NCBI GenBank assembly: GCA_002897955.1
Contig: BDTY01000019.1
Coordinates: 1-47,084 of the forward strand
Source: an archaeon BMS3Bbin15
GTDB lineage: Archaea > Hydrothermarchaeota > Hydrothermarchaeia > Hydrothermarchaeales > BMS3B
Direction: 5' to 3'
Length of the DNA: 47,084 nt
Shown here one piece after another: positions 24,032 through 32,624 of this stretch. The notes beneath the pieces were generated by a model. That model saw only the letters and a list, made by a program, of their open reading frames with translations. It searched no databases and had not been told where the DNA came from. The translations under genes and the position numbers were made by a program. Each line of letters starts with the position of its first letter. Position 1 is the first letter of the stretch.

Positions 24032-25309
24032 ATGAAATATTATATCCTTAATCATATGTCACAAAAGGAGAAAATCTCTCTCTTCAGAAGGGGTAGAGCA
24101 GAAGTTTCGAAGGCCGAAGAGACTGTCAGGCCTATAATTGAAAGAGTCAGAGTTGAGGGGGATAAGGCTGTTAAAGAGTTTACAGAGAGGTTTGACGGTG
24201 CAAAAATAGAAGAGATAAGAGTTTCCTGGGAGGAAATAGAAGGTGCTGAGAAAAAAATAAGCAGAGAGCTGGTTGAAGCTCTTGAAACTGCAGCAGAGAA
24301 TATAGCCGAGTTTCACAGGAGGCAGCTTCCAGAAGAGTTTTCCTTGAATGATAATGGAAGGGAGCTCGGAGTTATATTCAGAGCAATACCCAGAATTGGA
24401 TGTTATATCCCTGGAGGAAGGGCAGTTTATCCAAGTACTGTGTTAATGACAGCTATCCCGGCCAGGGTAGCCGGGGTAAGACATATTGCAGTGGCAACCC
24501 CTCCCGGAAGAGACGGAGAGATAAATCCTCTTATTCTGGCTGCCTGTAAAATTGCGGGTGTTACCAGAGTTTATAGAATGGGAGGTGCTCAGGCAATAGC
24601 TGCCTTTGCCTATGGCACAGAGAGTATAGACAGGGTTGACAAGATTGTTGGACCCGGGAATATATATGTTACGTCGGCGAAGAGGCTTATGAGCAGTGAA
24701 GTTGCTGTTGATATGCCAGCAGGACCCAGTGAAATTTTAATTATAGCTGATGAAAGAGCGGATGCGAGAGTTATAGCCTATGACCTTCTCGCTCAGGCGG
24801 AGCATGACCCTGATGCAACATGTATTTTAATTACAACATCAGAGACTATTGGTGAAGATGTAAGAAAAATTCTTGAAGATAAAAATCTTGCTGAAAGAGA
24901 AGAAGCCTATCTATCTCTCGAGAAGAATGGTGCAATTATTATTGCTGATAATGTTGAAGATGCAGTAAATTTCTCCAACAGTTTTGCACCCGAGCATCTT
25001 CAGATAGTAACAGCAAGAAATAAAGAGCTCCTTGAAGAAATTGAGAATGCTGGCAGCGTATTTCTTGGGAATTATACTCCTGTGGCAAGTGGCGACTATG
25101 CTTCAGGTACAAACCATGTACTGCCGACAAGCGGCTTTGCAAGGGCATATTCAGGGTTAAATATACGCTCTTTCCTTAAAATTATTTTCTGGCAGAAACT
25201 GAGCAAGGAAGGAATTAAAAAGCTGAGCAAGGTTATTATTCCTCTGGCCGAGGCTGAGGGACTTAAGGCTCATGCAGACAGTGTAAAGATAAGAGTCAAG
25301 GAGGATTGA
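24032..25309 (+). CDS. hisD: Histidinol dehydrogenase
   Basis: Last two oxidations of histidine synthesis, from histidinol to histidine with NAD+ and Zn2+. The 425 residues contain the family core GCYIPGGRAVYPSTVLM, IVGPGNIYVTSAK, MPAGPSEILIIAD, the catalytic segment DLLAQAEHDPDA and the C-terminal SGTNHVLPTSGFARAYSGL with the conserved His. The ATG at 24032 gives the usual N-terminal length. It is very close to the predicted transcript start, suggesting a short leader. aspS follows after 1 nt. No other his gene is in the window. Confidence 0.95.
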   Translation: MKYYILNHMSQKEKISLFRRGRAEVSKAEETVRPIIERVRVEGDKAVKEFTERFDGAKIEEIRVSWEEIEGAEKKISRELVEALETAAENIAEFHRRQLPEEFSLNDNGRELGVIFRAIPRIGCYIPGGRAVYPSTVLMTAIPARVAGVRHIAVATPPGRDGEINPLILAACKIAGVTRVYRMGGAQAIAAFAYGTESIDRVDKIVGPGNIYVTSAKRLMSSEVAVDMPAGPSEILIIADERADARVIAYDLLAQAEHDPDATCILITTSETIGEDVRKILEDKNLAEREEAYLSLEKNGAIIIADNVEDAVNFSNSFAPEHLQIVTARNKELLEEIENAGSVFLGNYTPVASGDYASGTNHVLPTSGFARAYSGLNIRSFLKIIFWQKLSKEGIKKLSKVIIPLAEAEGLKAHADSVKIRVKED

Positions 25310-25310
25310 A

Positions 25311-26624
25311 ATGATAAAGCGGAGATATTCTTCAGAGCTTTCATCTGAGATGGATGGAAAAGTTGTAACAGTAGCTGGCTGGGTCCACGAAAAGAGAAAG
25401 ATGGGTAAGCTGATTTTTCTTCTTATCAGGGATAGAAATGGTATTGTGCAGCTCACACTGCCAGGTAAGTTTGTTCCAAAGGAAGTTTTTGAGACTGCCA
25501 GGAATGTAAGTAAGGAAAGCGTGGTTGTGGCCAGAGGAAAGCTTCAGAAGATGGAAAAAGCTCCTGGTGGCTTTGAGATTATTCCAGAGGAGATTAAAGT
25601 TCTTGCCAGAGCAGAGTCACCTCTGCCCCTTGACCCTACAGGTAAAGTTCCCGCCAATCTTGATACACGACTTGATAGTAGAGTTATAGACCTGAGAAAA
25701 CCAGAGATAATGGCAGTTTTTAAAATACGCTCAAATATGCTTAAAGCTGCAAGAGAATATCTTTACAGAAAAAGTTTTCTTGAGATTCATTCTCCGAGAA
25801 TAATTTCAACAGCAAGTGAAGGAGGAACAGAGCTTTTTCCGATTGCCTACTTTGAGAAGGAAGCATTCCTCGCTCAGAGCCCACAGCTTTACAAGCAGAT
25901 GCTTATGGGCACGGGTATGGACGCAGTTTTTGAGGTGGCCACATACTTCAGGGCAGAGGAGCATGATACTATATGGCATCTGAATGAAATAACTGCAATT
26001 GATTGCGAGATGGCCTTCATTGAGGATGAGGAGGACATTCTAACGCTCATTGAGAATCTTATTGTGGCAATGGTAAGGGAAGTAAAGGAGAACTGCCAGA
26101 AGGAAATCGAGCTTCTGGGCAGGGATATTTCCATACCAGAAAAACCTTTTCCAAGAATTGAATATTCAAAGGCTATTGAGCTGCTGGAGGAAGCTGGTCT
26201 GAGGCTACCCTTCGGTGAGGATTTGACCACCGAGACAGAGAAAAGGCTTGGGGAGATTATGAAGGAGAAAGGACATGTGTTTTATTTTGTGACCAAATAT
26301 CCCCTGGGTATCAAACCCTTCTACACAATGCCGGAGAACTCAGAACAGAAACTGAGCAGAGCATTTGACCTGGAGTTCAGTGGCAGGGAGATAATTTCAG
26401 GTTCTCAGAGAATTCATAATTATGATTTGCTGGTGGATAGAATTAAGGCCAAAGGTCTGAGGCCGGAGAGTTTTGGAGCCTATCTAAAAGCATTCAAATA
26501 TGGCATGCCCCCACATGGGGGTTTTGGAATGGGAATTGAAAGGCTTCTGATGTTACTCCTGAATCTTTCCAATATAAGGGAGGCTGTGCTCTTCCCGAGG
26601 GATAGATACAGGCTTAAGCCCTGA
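25311..26624 (+). CDS. aspS: Aspartyl-tRNA synthetase, archaeal type, probably non-discriminating
   Basis: A 437-residue class IIb synthetase. The OB-fold anticodon domain (1-105) is followed by the catalytic domain with motif 2 (YFRAEEHDTIWHLNE) and motif 3 (GGFGMGIERLLM). In archaeal AspRS, residues near 26 and 85 decide whether tRNA(Asn) is rejected. Trp26/Lys85 are associated with discriminating enzymes and His26/Pro85 with non-discriminating ones (from memory of work on the Thermococcus and Methanothermobacter enzymes). This protein has His26 (AGWVHEKR) and Pro85 (EKAPGGFE). With gatC/gatA present, indirect Asn-tRNA synthesis is likely. Co-transcribed with hisD. Confidence 0.95.
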   Translation: MIKRRYSSELSSEMDGKVVTVAGWVHEKRKMGKLIFLLIRDRNGIVQLTLPGKFVPKEVFETARNVSKESVVVARGKLQKMEKAPGGFEIIPEEIKVLARAESPLPLDPTGKVPANLDTRLDSRVIDLRKPEIMAVFKIRSNMLKAAREYLYRKSFLEIHSPRIISTASEGGTELFPIAYFEKEAFLAQSPQLYKQMLMGTGMDAVFEVATYFRAEEHDTIWHLNEITAIDCEMAFIEDEEDILTLIENLIVAMVREVKENCQKEIELLGRDISIPEKPFPRIEYSKAIELLEEAGLRLPFGEDLTTETEKRLGEIMKEKGHVFYFVTKYPLGIKPFYTMPENSEQKLSRAFDLEFSGREIISGSQRIHNYDLLVDRIKAKGLRPESFGAYLKAFKYGMPPHGGFGMGIERLLMLLLNLSNIREAVLFPRDRYRLKP

Positions 26625-26667
26625 AGTATTGGGTTAATGAAAGGATAGGAAAAAGGTTAAGTACGCC

Positions 26668-26680
26668 CTGTATATATAAT
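26668..26680 (+). promoter_or_regulatory. TATA box for the CBS-domain gene
   Basis: CCTGTATATATAAT fits a BRE-poor TATA box. The start of transcription would be near 26700, giving about 40 nt of leader before the ATG at 26740. A second weaker candidate, AAAATTTAAAAG (26717-26728), is too close to the start codon to serve it. Confidence 0.4.
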
Positions 26681-26739
26681 ATGAAAATGCTTGTGGCATA
26701 CATAATTCCGGGTGGAAAATTTAAAAGTGGGTATGAGAA

Positions 26740-27528
26740 ATGAAAATCCTTGTGGTGACTGATAAGAGTAAATATTCAAAACAGGTACTTGATACTATAG
26801 TTAGAGCCGGAAAGCAATATCCTGACATGGAGATAATTATAGCATATCTTTCAAGAAATATAACTTCTGAAGGTAAGGAAAGGCTGAGAGAATATGTGGA
26901 ACAGGCAAGGTCATTTGGAATTAAGGTGGAAGAGGATTATGTGACCTTTGATTTTCTTCCAAATGCCTGCCGCTATCTATGTACATTATACGAAGACAAA
27001 GGAATTGCGGCTATTTTTATAGCGAGCCCTATTAGAGAGGTTATAGACCTCCTTAGAAAATTATGTCCGGATGTGAACATAGAAGTTGTTAATATCCTTC
27101 CTATACTGGATGAAATCATGACAAAAGAGGTAATAACTGCTTCAGTAGAGACAAACGTGAAGGAAATTTCAATTATAATGAAAAAATACAAGGTTGGAAG
27201 CGTGATTATTACTGATGGTGGAAAGGCGCATGGCATAATTACGGAGAGTGACCTTATCAAAAGAGTTATGGCAGATGGAAAAGACCCTGATAAAACTATT
27301 GCCGGAGAGGTCATGACTTTCCCGATTATAATCGGAGAGTATGACATGCAGGTAGGTGAGGCAGCTCATCTTATGGCTTCAAAGAGGGTAAAAAAACTTC
27401 CAGTAATAAAGAATGGAAAACTTGCAGGTATAATTACAGTGAGTGACCTTGCCTATAGATTTCCTAAAATTGCAACGAGTATAACCACAAATGTTAATAA
27501 TTTTCACTCTGGAAGTTGTTGTATCTGA
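26740..27528 (+). CDS. USP-like domain plus tandem CBS domains
   Basis: A 262-residue cytoplasmic protein. Residues 1-120 resemble a universal-stress-protein fold (MKILVVTDKSKYSKQVLDTI). Residues about 127-250 are two CBS motifs: KYKVGSVIITDGGKAHGIITESDL, then VKKLPVIKNGKLAGIITVSDL (given in part). CBS pairs bind adenine nucleotides or related ligands and control partner proteins. The C-terminus ends in Gly-Ser-Cys-Cys-Ile, an odd exposed vicinal cysteine pair. No partner gene is obvious. The gene before it (aspS) ends 115 nt upstream, and it has its own promoter. Confidence 0.85.
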   Translation: MKILVVTDKSKYSKQVLDTIVRAGKQYPDMEIIIAYLSRNITSEGKERLREYVEQARSFGIKVEEDYVTFDFLPNACRYLCTLYEDKGIAAIFIASPIREVIDLLRKLCPDVNIEVVNILPILDEIMTKEVITASVETNVKEISIIMKKYKVGSVIITDGGKAHGIITESDLIKRVMADGKDPDKTIAGEVMTFPIIIGEYDMQVGEAAHLMASKRVKKLPVIKNGKLAGIITVSDLAYRFPKIATSITTNVNNFHSGSCCI

Positions 27529-27578
27529 TTTTTTGTTGATAGGCTGAATTTTTATATTATAAAACCAGAAGTTGTATT

Positions 27579-28775
27579 ATGGGCAGGAAGGTTATAAGAG
27601 ATTCAATTCATGGCGACATCTTTTTAAGTGCCCTGGAAGTTGAGGTTGTCGATACACCTGAATTTCAGAGATTAAGGAGAATAAAACAGCTTGGACTTAC
27701 AAATCTTGTTTATCCCAGTGCAAATCATACAAGATTTGAACATTCTATTGGAGCAATGCATCTCGCCGGGAAAATTGCAGATAGACTTAACCTCGGGGAG
27801 AGAGATAAGAGCCTTATTTGTCTTGCTGCCCTGCTTCATGATATAGGGCATGGTCCTCTTTCACATACAAGTGAGGAACTCCTGGCGAGGTACCTTAATA
27901 TTTCCCATGAAAGGATATCAGTTGAAACTGTAGAGAACTCAGGCATTGCCACAATACTTGAGAAACATGGAATTCATGCCGGAGACATCGCTGATATAAT
28001 TGCAGGTAAAAAAGGTTATATGAGCAAGATAATTTCCAGCGAGGTTGATATAGACAGGATGGATTATCTGGTGAGAGATGCGCATCATACTGGTGTTGGC
28101 TATGGAATTATTGACCTCCACAGGCTTATAAATAGTATGGAGCTTTTTGAGGGGAATCTTGTCTTCAATTCCGGGGGTCTGAGGGCAATAGAGGGATTGC
28201 TGGTGGCAAGATTTTTAATGATACCCAGTGTTTATCTGCATCACACCTCGAGAATTGCTGATGCAATGTTTCTTAAAGCAACTGAATATGCTATTCAGGA
28301 GGGTATAATTGATTTTGAGACTATGATAAAATTCGATGATATTGAGATTCAGAATGTTTTCAGAAGGTCCACAGGATATGTAGGGGAAATAGGAGAAAGG
28401 CTGGATTTAAGGAAGCTCTTCAAAAAGGTTGTTGTAAAGGGCTGGCATGATATTTCGCCTGTACTCAGGGAGAATGTTATATCCCTGAGGGCAGATGTTG
28501 AAAAGATAAGGAAGATTGAGAGGGAGATAGCTGAGGAAGCAAATGTCGGGGAGGAGTATATTCTTATCGATATCCCTCCTGAACCAGAATATAGAGAAAT
28601 GGATGCCATGATAGAAAAAAACGGAAAGATTGTCAGGATTGAGGAGGAGTCCCCTCTTGTGAGTGTACTGAAGGTTGCACAGAAAAGCTACTGGAGTATG
28701 GGGATTTATACACGCGGAGAGTATGTTGAGAAGGTGGCCAGAGTAGCAGAGAATATTGAATCTTTCTTTGAATAG
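27579..28775 (+). CDS. HD-superfamily phosphohydrolase (dGTPase-like)
   Basis: A 398-residue metal-dependent phosphohydrolase. The H...HD...D signature is complete: His in NHTRFEHSIGAMH, His-Asp in LLHDIGHGPLSH and Asp in SEVDIDRMDYLVRDA. The start VIRDSIHGDIFL and the pattern PEFQRLRRIKQLG are typical of the archaeal/bacterial YdhJ/SAMHD1-related group, some of which hydrolyse dNTPs. The exact substrate is unknown. It is likely transcribed alone, and it ends 3 nt from the convergent HTH gene. Confidence 0.88.
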   Translation: MGRKVIRDSIHGDIFLSALEVEVVDTPEFQRLRRIKQLGLTNLVYPSANHTRFEHSIGAMHLAGKIADRLNLGERDKSLICLAALLHDIGHGPLSHTSEELLARYLNISHERISVETVENSGIATILEKHGIHAGDIADIIAGKKGYMSKIISSEVDIDRMDYLVRDAHHTGVGYGIIDLHRLINSMELFEGNLVFNSGGLRAIEGLLVARFLMIPSVYLHHTSRIADAMFLKATEYAIQEGIIDFETMIKFDDIEIQNVFRRSTGYVGEIGERLDLRKLFKKVVVKGWHDISPVLRENVISLRADVEKIRKIEREIAEEANVGEEYILIDIPPEPEYREMDAMIEKNGKIVRIEEESPLVSVLKVAQKSYWSMGIYTRGEYVEKVARVAENIESFFE

Positions 28776-28778
28776 TTT

Positions 28779-29294
28779 TCACTTCTGTATAACCTTTATG
28801 TCCATTCTTTTCTTTTTTGCATGCACAATCTTCTTCAGGTCGACAACTGTATCCTCTTTAAGTCTGAATTTATCCATGGATATATCAGGGAGCTTCCCAT
28901 TTACCTCATAGATATAATAGCCGTCTTCACCATCAACACTTATAACAAAGTTTCTCTCTCCAAGGCTTTCAACTCTTACGCCGGCGACCTGCTTTAAAGC
29001 TTCCAGTACTGATGTGCCTTCCTCTACTTCAATCCTGTATTCTTCAGAAAAACCGTCAAGAATTTTATAGATGTTTTCTGTTTTTGCTCTGAGCACATGG
29101 GTTCTGCCAAAGATTTTTTTCTCCACAAGATTCTTTTCCTCGAGGATTTTTATATGCTTTGATGCCTGGGGTACTGAAATTTTCATGGCCCTTGCTATAC
29201 CTGAGATGTGCATATCCTCCTTCATCAGAAGCTTTAAGATATCCCTTCTTGTGCTGCTTTTCATAACCGAAAAAAGGTCTTCGATGGTTGCCAT
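28779..29294 (-). CDS. ArsR-type HTH regulator fused to a DUF4430-like ligand domain
   Basis: A 171-residue protein. Residues 1-80 form a winged helix (STRRDILKLLMKEDMHISGIA, with recognition helix VPQASKHIKILEEKNL). Residues about 85-171 show the pattern VEEGTSVLEALKQV, then YYIYEVNGKLPDI, then LKEDTVVDLKK. This resembles the DUF4430/transcobalamin C-terminal-like fold, which is usually extracellular. Here it is attached to a DNA-binding domain with no signal peptide, so it may be an intracellular ligand or oligomerisation module. A TATA-like GATTTAAG lies at about 29317-29324 (minus strand), giving an almost leaderless message. It diverges from the glucoamylase module and could regulate it. 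Confidence 0.78.
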   Translation of the reverse strand: MATIEDLFSVMKSSTRRDILKLLMKEDMHISGIARAMKISVPQASKHIKILEEKNLVEKKIFGRTHVLRAKTENIYKILDGFSEEYRIEVEEGTSVLEALKQVAGVRVESLGERNFVISVDGEDGYYIYEVNGKLPDISMDKFRLKEDTVVDLKKIVHAKKKRMDIKVIQK

Positions 29295-29537
29295 TATTGT
29301 TATGGTTTGTTGGTATACACTTAAATCTTTCTGGTGGGATACAGGAAATTAAAAGGGGAAGAAGGTTAGCAGTTCCAGCCGCAGCTTTTTATTTTTATTA
29401 TGGAGGGGGTAGGGCATACTGTAGAGGTATGGAATATGAGATTATAAATTCTTGTGCATGGTATTATGCCAGTCCAATGAAGAAAAAGCAATTATAGTTC
29501 AGTGATATATTACATACATATTATTGAGGTGGTGTAT

Positions 29538-31439
29538 TTGAATGGAACCATTGAGCAGGGGATTCTGGGTAATTCAAAGTTGCTTGTGGGAATAGGGACT
29601 AAAGGTCACATCACACATTTGTTCTGGCCAAATCTAGACTTTGCAGAGCACATGGAAGCAAGCTTTGCAGGAATATATAGCGACAAAACCGGGTTTGGCT
29701 GGACAACAGACTCGCCATGGGATTACTCCCAGACATATATAAAAGATGCTCCTATCATCAGGACTGTAATGCACAACCCTGAGATAGGTATCGATGTCGA
29801 GGTAACGGATTTTGTACACTCTAAAGACGATATCCTTGTAAGACATTTCAGGATAATCAACAGGAGTAGAGATGATATAAACTTAAAATTGTTCTATTAT
29901 CTTGACCTGAAAATCATGGAAACTCTGACAGGTAATGCCGCCTTCTACGATTCTGACTCAGATTCAATAATTCAGTATTATAGACAGTGTTACTTCGCCT
30001 GCGGGGGCGACATAAAGATGAGTGGGTATCAGTGCGGCGCACACAACGATGGAAGTGATGCCTTCTCTGATGTTTATGACGGAAGGTTAGAGGGAAATCC
30101 ATTAATAATTTCTCACGGCAGCAAAGGGATAAATTCCTCTCAGCTCTGGGATTTGGGCAGATTTTCTCCAGGAGAAGAGAAGGAAGTCACTATCTTTATA
30201 GGTATGGGTTCCGACGAGAACCGTGCCCTTTCCTCCCTGTTAACGGCCAGACAGAATTGTTACAAAGGCTTATATGAAGATACAGAGAGGTACTGGAATG
30301 AGTGGCTCAGCAGGAGCAGGGAGGTAAAGAAATTTTCGGAAGTTTACAGACGCTCTTTAATCACCCTGAAACTACTCAGCAGCAGGGAGTGGGGCGGGGT
30401 AATTGCTGCCCCAACCACAGTGCCAAACTATCGGTTCTGCTGGCCCCGTGATGGAGCCTACATCATTACAGCTCTGGATAGGGCTGGTTACCACGAGGAA
30501 GCCGAGAAGTTCTATTTCTGGTGCAAAATTGCACAGGAGAAGGAACACCATGTGCACTGCGGCCTTAAAGGTGATGTTCTTGTGTGCAGCACTGCAGATG
30601 GAAAGGCTGGAGGCTGGAAACAACGGTATTTTATTTCACCGCCTATGGTGGGGCCAAGCTGGGGGCCCCAGATAGATGAAACAGGCGCAGTTCTTTCAGG
30701 AATAGTATACCATTACAGGCTCACAAAAGACAAAAAATTTCTGAAAGAGAACTGGAGCATGATTATGAAGGCTGCCGAATATATCTGCTATATGCAGGAG
30801 AAACAGGGTAGAGACGGAATTATGTGCAGGTGTTTTGGTCCATGGGAAGAGAAATGGGCAAGGCATCTTTATTCAAATGCTGCATGTTACAGCGGCCTGA
30901 AGGCTGCATCCATGATAGCAAGGGTTCTTGGAGAAAGGGACATGATAGCGGCACGATGGGATGAGGCAGCAAATTGTATAAAGAAAGGTATAGAACGTGA
31001 GTTCTGGGATGCTGATGCAGGATACTTTAGAAAATCTATTGACCCCATAGACAAAACTGTAGATACAAGCATACTTGGCATTGTCATTCCCTTCAGGGTT
31101 TTTTCTGCCAAAGACGAAAGAGTGAGGAAAACAGTTGCCAGAATTGAAGAGGCTTTCAACTATCCTGTGGGAGGAATTGGCAGATATCCGGGGGATGTTT
31201 ATTATGGAGGTAACCCCTGGATAATCACAACTATGTGGCTTGCGATTTACTATCGCTATACAGGTAATATAGCCAGGGCTGACGAACTTGCCAGGTGGTG
31301 CATAGAGCATGCAACAGAACTTGATATGTTGCCAGAGCAGGTAAATAGAGATACCGGTGAACCTCTGTCTGCAATACCCCTTGGCTGGAGTCATGCTATG
31401 CTGGTGCACTATATTCTGGAATGGGAAAAAAGAAGGTAG
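29538..31439 (+). CDS. GH15 glucoamylase (glucan 1,4-alpha-glucosidase), intracellular
   Basis: About 634 residues. An N-terminal beta-rich domain (about 1-260) is followed by an (alpha/alpha)6 barrel with FCWPRDGAYIITAL (about 301-314), the acid-side region WGPQIDETG (about 376-383) and the catalytic-base region LPEQVNRDTGEPLSAIPLGWSHA (Glu about 600; quoted in part). It releases glucose from maltodextrins or glycogen. No signal peptide is visible, so it acts inside the cell. The start is TTG at 29538, 6 nt after GAGGTG. The upstream ATG at 29502 would add 12 residues not typical of the family. It opens the Entner-Doudoroff module by supplying glucose. A TATA candidate ATTATAAATT lies near 29442-29451. 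Confidence 0.93.
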   Translation: MNGTIEQGILGNSKLLVGIGTKGHITHLFWPNLDFAEHMEASFAGIYSDKTGFGWTTDSPWDYSQTYIKDAPIIRTVMHNPEIGIDVEVTDFVHSKDDILVRHFRIINRSRDDINLKLFYYLDLKIMETLTGNAAFYDSDSDSIIQYYRQCYFACGGDIKMSGYQCGAHNDGSDAFSDVYDGRLEGNPLIISHGSKGINSSQLWDLGRFSPGEEKEVTIFIGMGSDENRALSSLLTARQNCYKGLYEDTERYWNEWLSRSREVKKFSEVYRRSLITLKLLSSREWGGVIAAPTTVPNYRFCWPRDGAYIITALDRAGYHEEAEKFYFWCKIAQEKEHHVHCGLKGDVLVCSTADGKAGGWKQRYFISPPMVGPSWGPQIDETGAVLSGIVYHYRLTKDKKFLKENWSMIMKAAEYICYMQEKQGRDGIMCRCFGPWEEKWARHLYSNAACYSGLKAASMIARVLGERDMIAARWDEAANCIKKGIEREFWDADAGYFRKSIDPIDKTVDTSILGIVIPFRVFSAKDERVRKTVARIEEAFNYPVGGIGRYPGDVYYGGNPWIITTMWLAIYYRYTGNIARADELARWCIEHATELDMLPEQVNRDTGEPLSAIPLGWSHAMLVHYILEWEKRR

Positions 31440-31537
31440 GAATTTGTCTTGTAGAGAGGGATTGCACATAGTGGGGGAGCATCCTGTATTGCAGGCATTA
31501 GATGAAAGACCTCTATTAAACTACAGGAGATGATGAG

Positions 31538-32617
31538 ATGAAGGCTATTGGAGTAATTCCTGGTAAAAAGGAAAGTGCCCGTATAGTTGATGTGGATAAA
31601 CCAGAAATGTCTTCTTCCGAAGTTCTGGTGAGGGTGTTGCGGGTTGGAATATGCGGTACAGACCATGAAATTGACCAGGGGCTCTATGGTGAGGCACCTG
31701 AAGGTGAGGATTTTCTTATACCGGGGCATGAGTCACTGGGTATAGTTGAAGAAATAGGCAGGGATGTGAAAGGCTTTGAAAAAGGTGACTTGGTTGTTTC
31801 TACAGTGAGAAGGCCATGCTCCGAGAACTGTCTGAACTGCAGGAGCGGCGAGAATGACATGTGCCTCACAGGAAATTTCAGAGAACGCGGGATAAAAAGT
31901 CTTCATGGTTTTATGGCAGAATATTACAAGGAAATTCCTGAATATCTGGTAAAAATCCCTGAGGAACTTTCTGATGTGGGAGTTCTGCTTGAACCTCTGA
32001 GCATTGTGGAAAAGGCAATTATGCAGACTTTTAAGATTCAGGAGAGAATGAAATGGAAGCCAAAAACAGCACTGGTACTCGGTGCAGGTCCCATAGGACT
32101 TCTTGCCACTTTTGTGCTTAGAGATATGGGTATAAATACATATACACTGGCGTTAGACCCCATAGACAGTCAGAAGGCAAAGCTTGTTACGGAAAGCGGT
32201 GCCAGCTACATTGATGCCACAAAGGAGCCAATACCCGGGTTAGTGGAAAAACTGGGAAATATTGATTTCATATTAGAAGCAACAGGCAGTTCCACAGTGT
32301 CCTTCCAGGCTATGGGTATTCTGGGTATCAACGGTGTTCTGGCGCTGACCGGAATTACAGGTGGGGATAAAAAGTTAGAGGTGGATGCAGACCACCTGAG
32401 TCTCTCCCTGGTGCTTGGAAACAAGCTCATTTTCGGCTCTGTAAATGCCAATATAACCTATTTCAGAAAAGGGGTTAAGCATATGCAGAATTTTGAAGCA
32501 AAGTGGCCAGGTCTTCTGAGTAAGCTTATAAGCAGGAAAGTTGCATTTGAGGATTTTAAGGAAGCTCCGCTAAGAAAAAAAGGTGATATAAAAGTGATAA
32601 TTGAAATAGGTAAATAA
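31538..32617 (+). CDS. Zn-dependent glucose/aldose dehydrogenase (archaeal GDH type)
   Basis: A 359-residue medium-chain dehydrogenase. The catalytic Zn site has Cys39 (GICGTD) and His64-Glu65 (PGHES). The structural Zn loop has Cys94, Cys98, Cys101 and Cys109. The Rossmann motif is GAGPIGLLA. The GSVNAN segment near the C-terminus is characteristic of archaeal glucose dehydrogenases of the Sulfolobus/Thermoplasma type. It oxidises glucose to glucono-lactone with NAD(P)+, the first step of the archaeal Entner-Doudoroff route. It sits about 100 nt after the glucoamylase gene and 7 nt before the oxidoreductase gene. Confidence 0.93.
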   Translation: MKAIGVIPGKKESARIVDVDKPEMSSSEVLVRVLRVGICGTDHEIDQGLYGEAPEGEDFLIPGHESLGIVEEIGRDVKGFEKGDLVVSTVRRPCSENCLNCRSGENDMCLTGNFRERGIKSLHGFMAEYYKEIPEYLVKIPEELSDVGVLLEPLSIVEKAIMQTFKIQERMKWKPKTALVLGAGPIGLLATFVLRDMGINTYTLALDPIDSQKAKLVTESGASYIDATKEPIPGLVEKLGNIDFILEATGSSTVSFQAMGILGINGVLALTGITGGDKKLEVDADHLSLSLVLGNKLIFGSVNANITYFRKGVKHMQNFEAKWPGLLSKLISRKVAFEDFKEAPLRKKGDIKVIIEIGK

Positions 32618-32624
32618 GGGAGGT

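Noticed and set aside
29288-29497. Plus-strand 69-codon frame before the glucoamylase gene
   Set aside because: Overlaps the start of the divergent regulator, has aromatic-rich noise-like sequence and no family resemblance.
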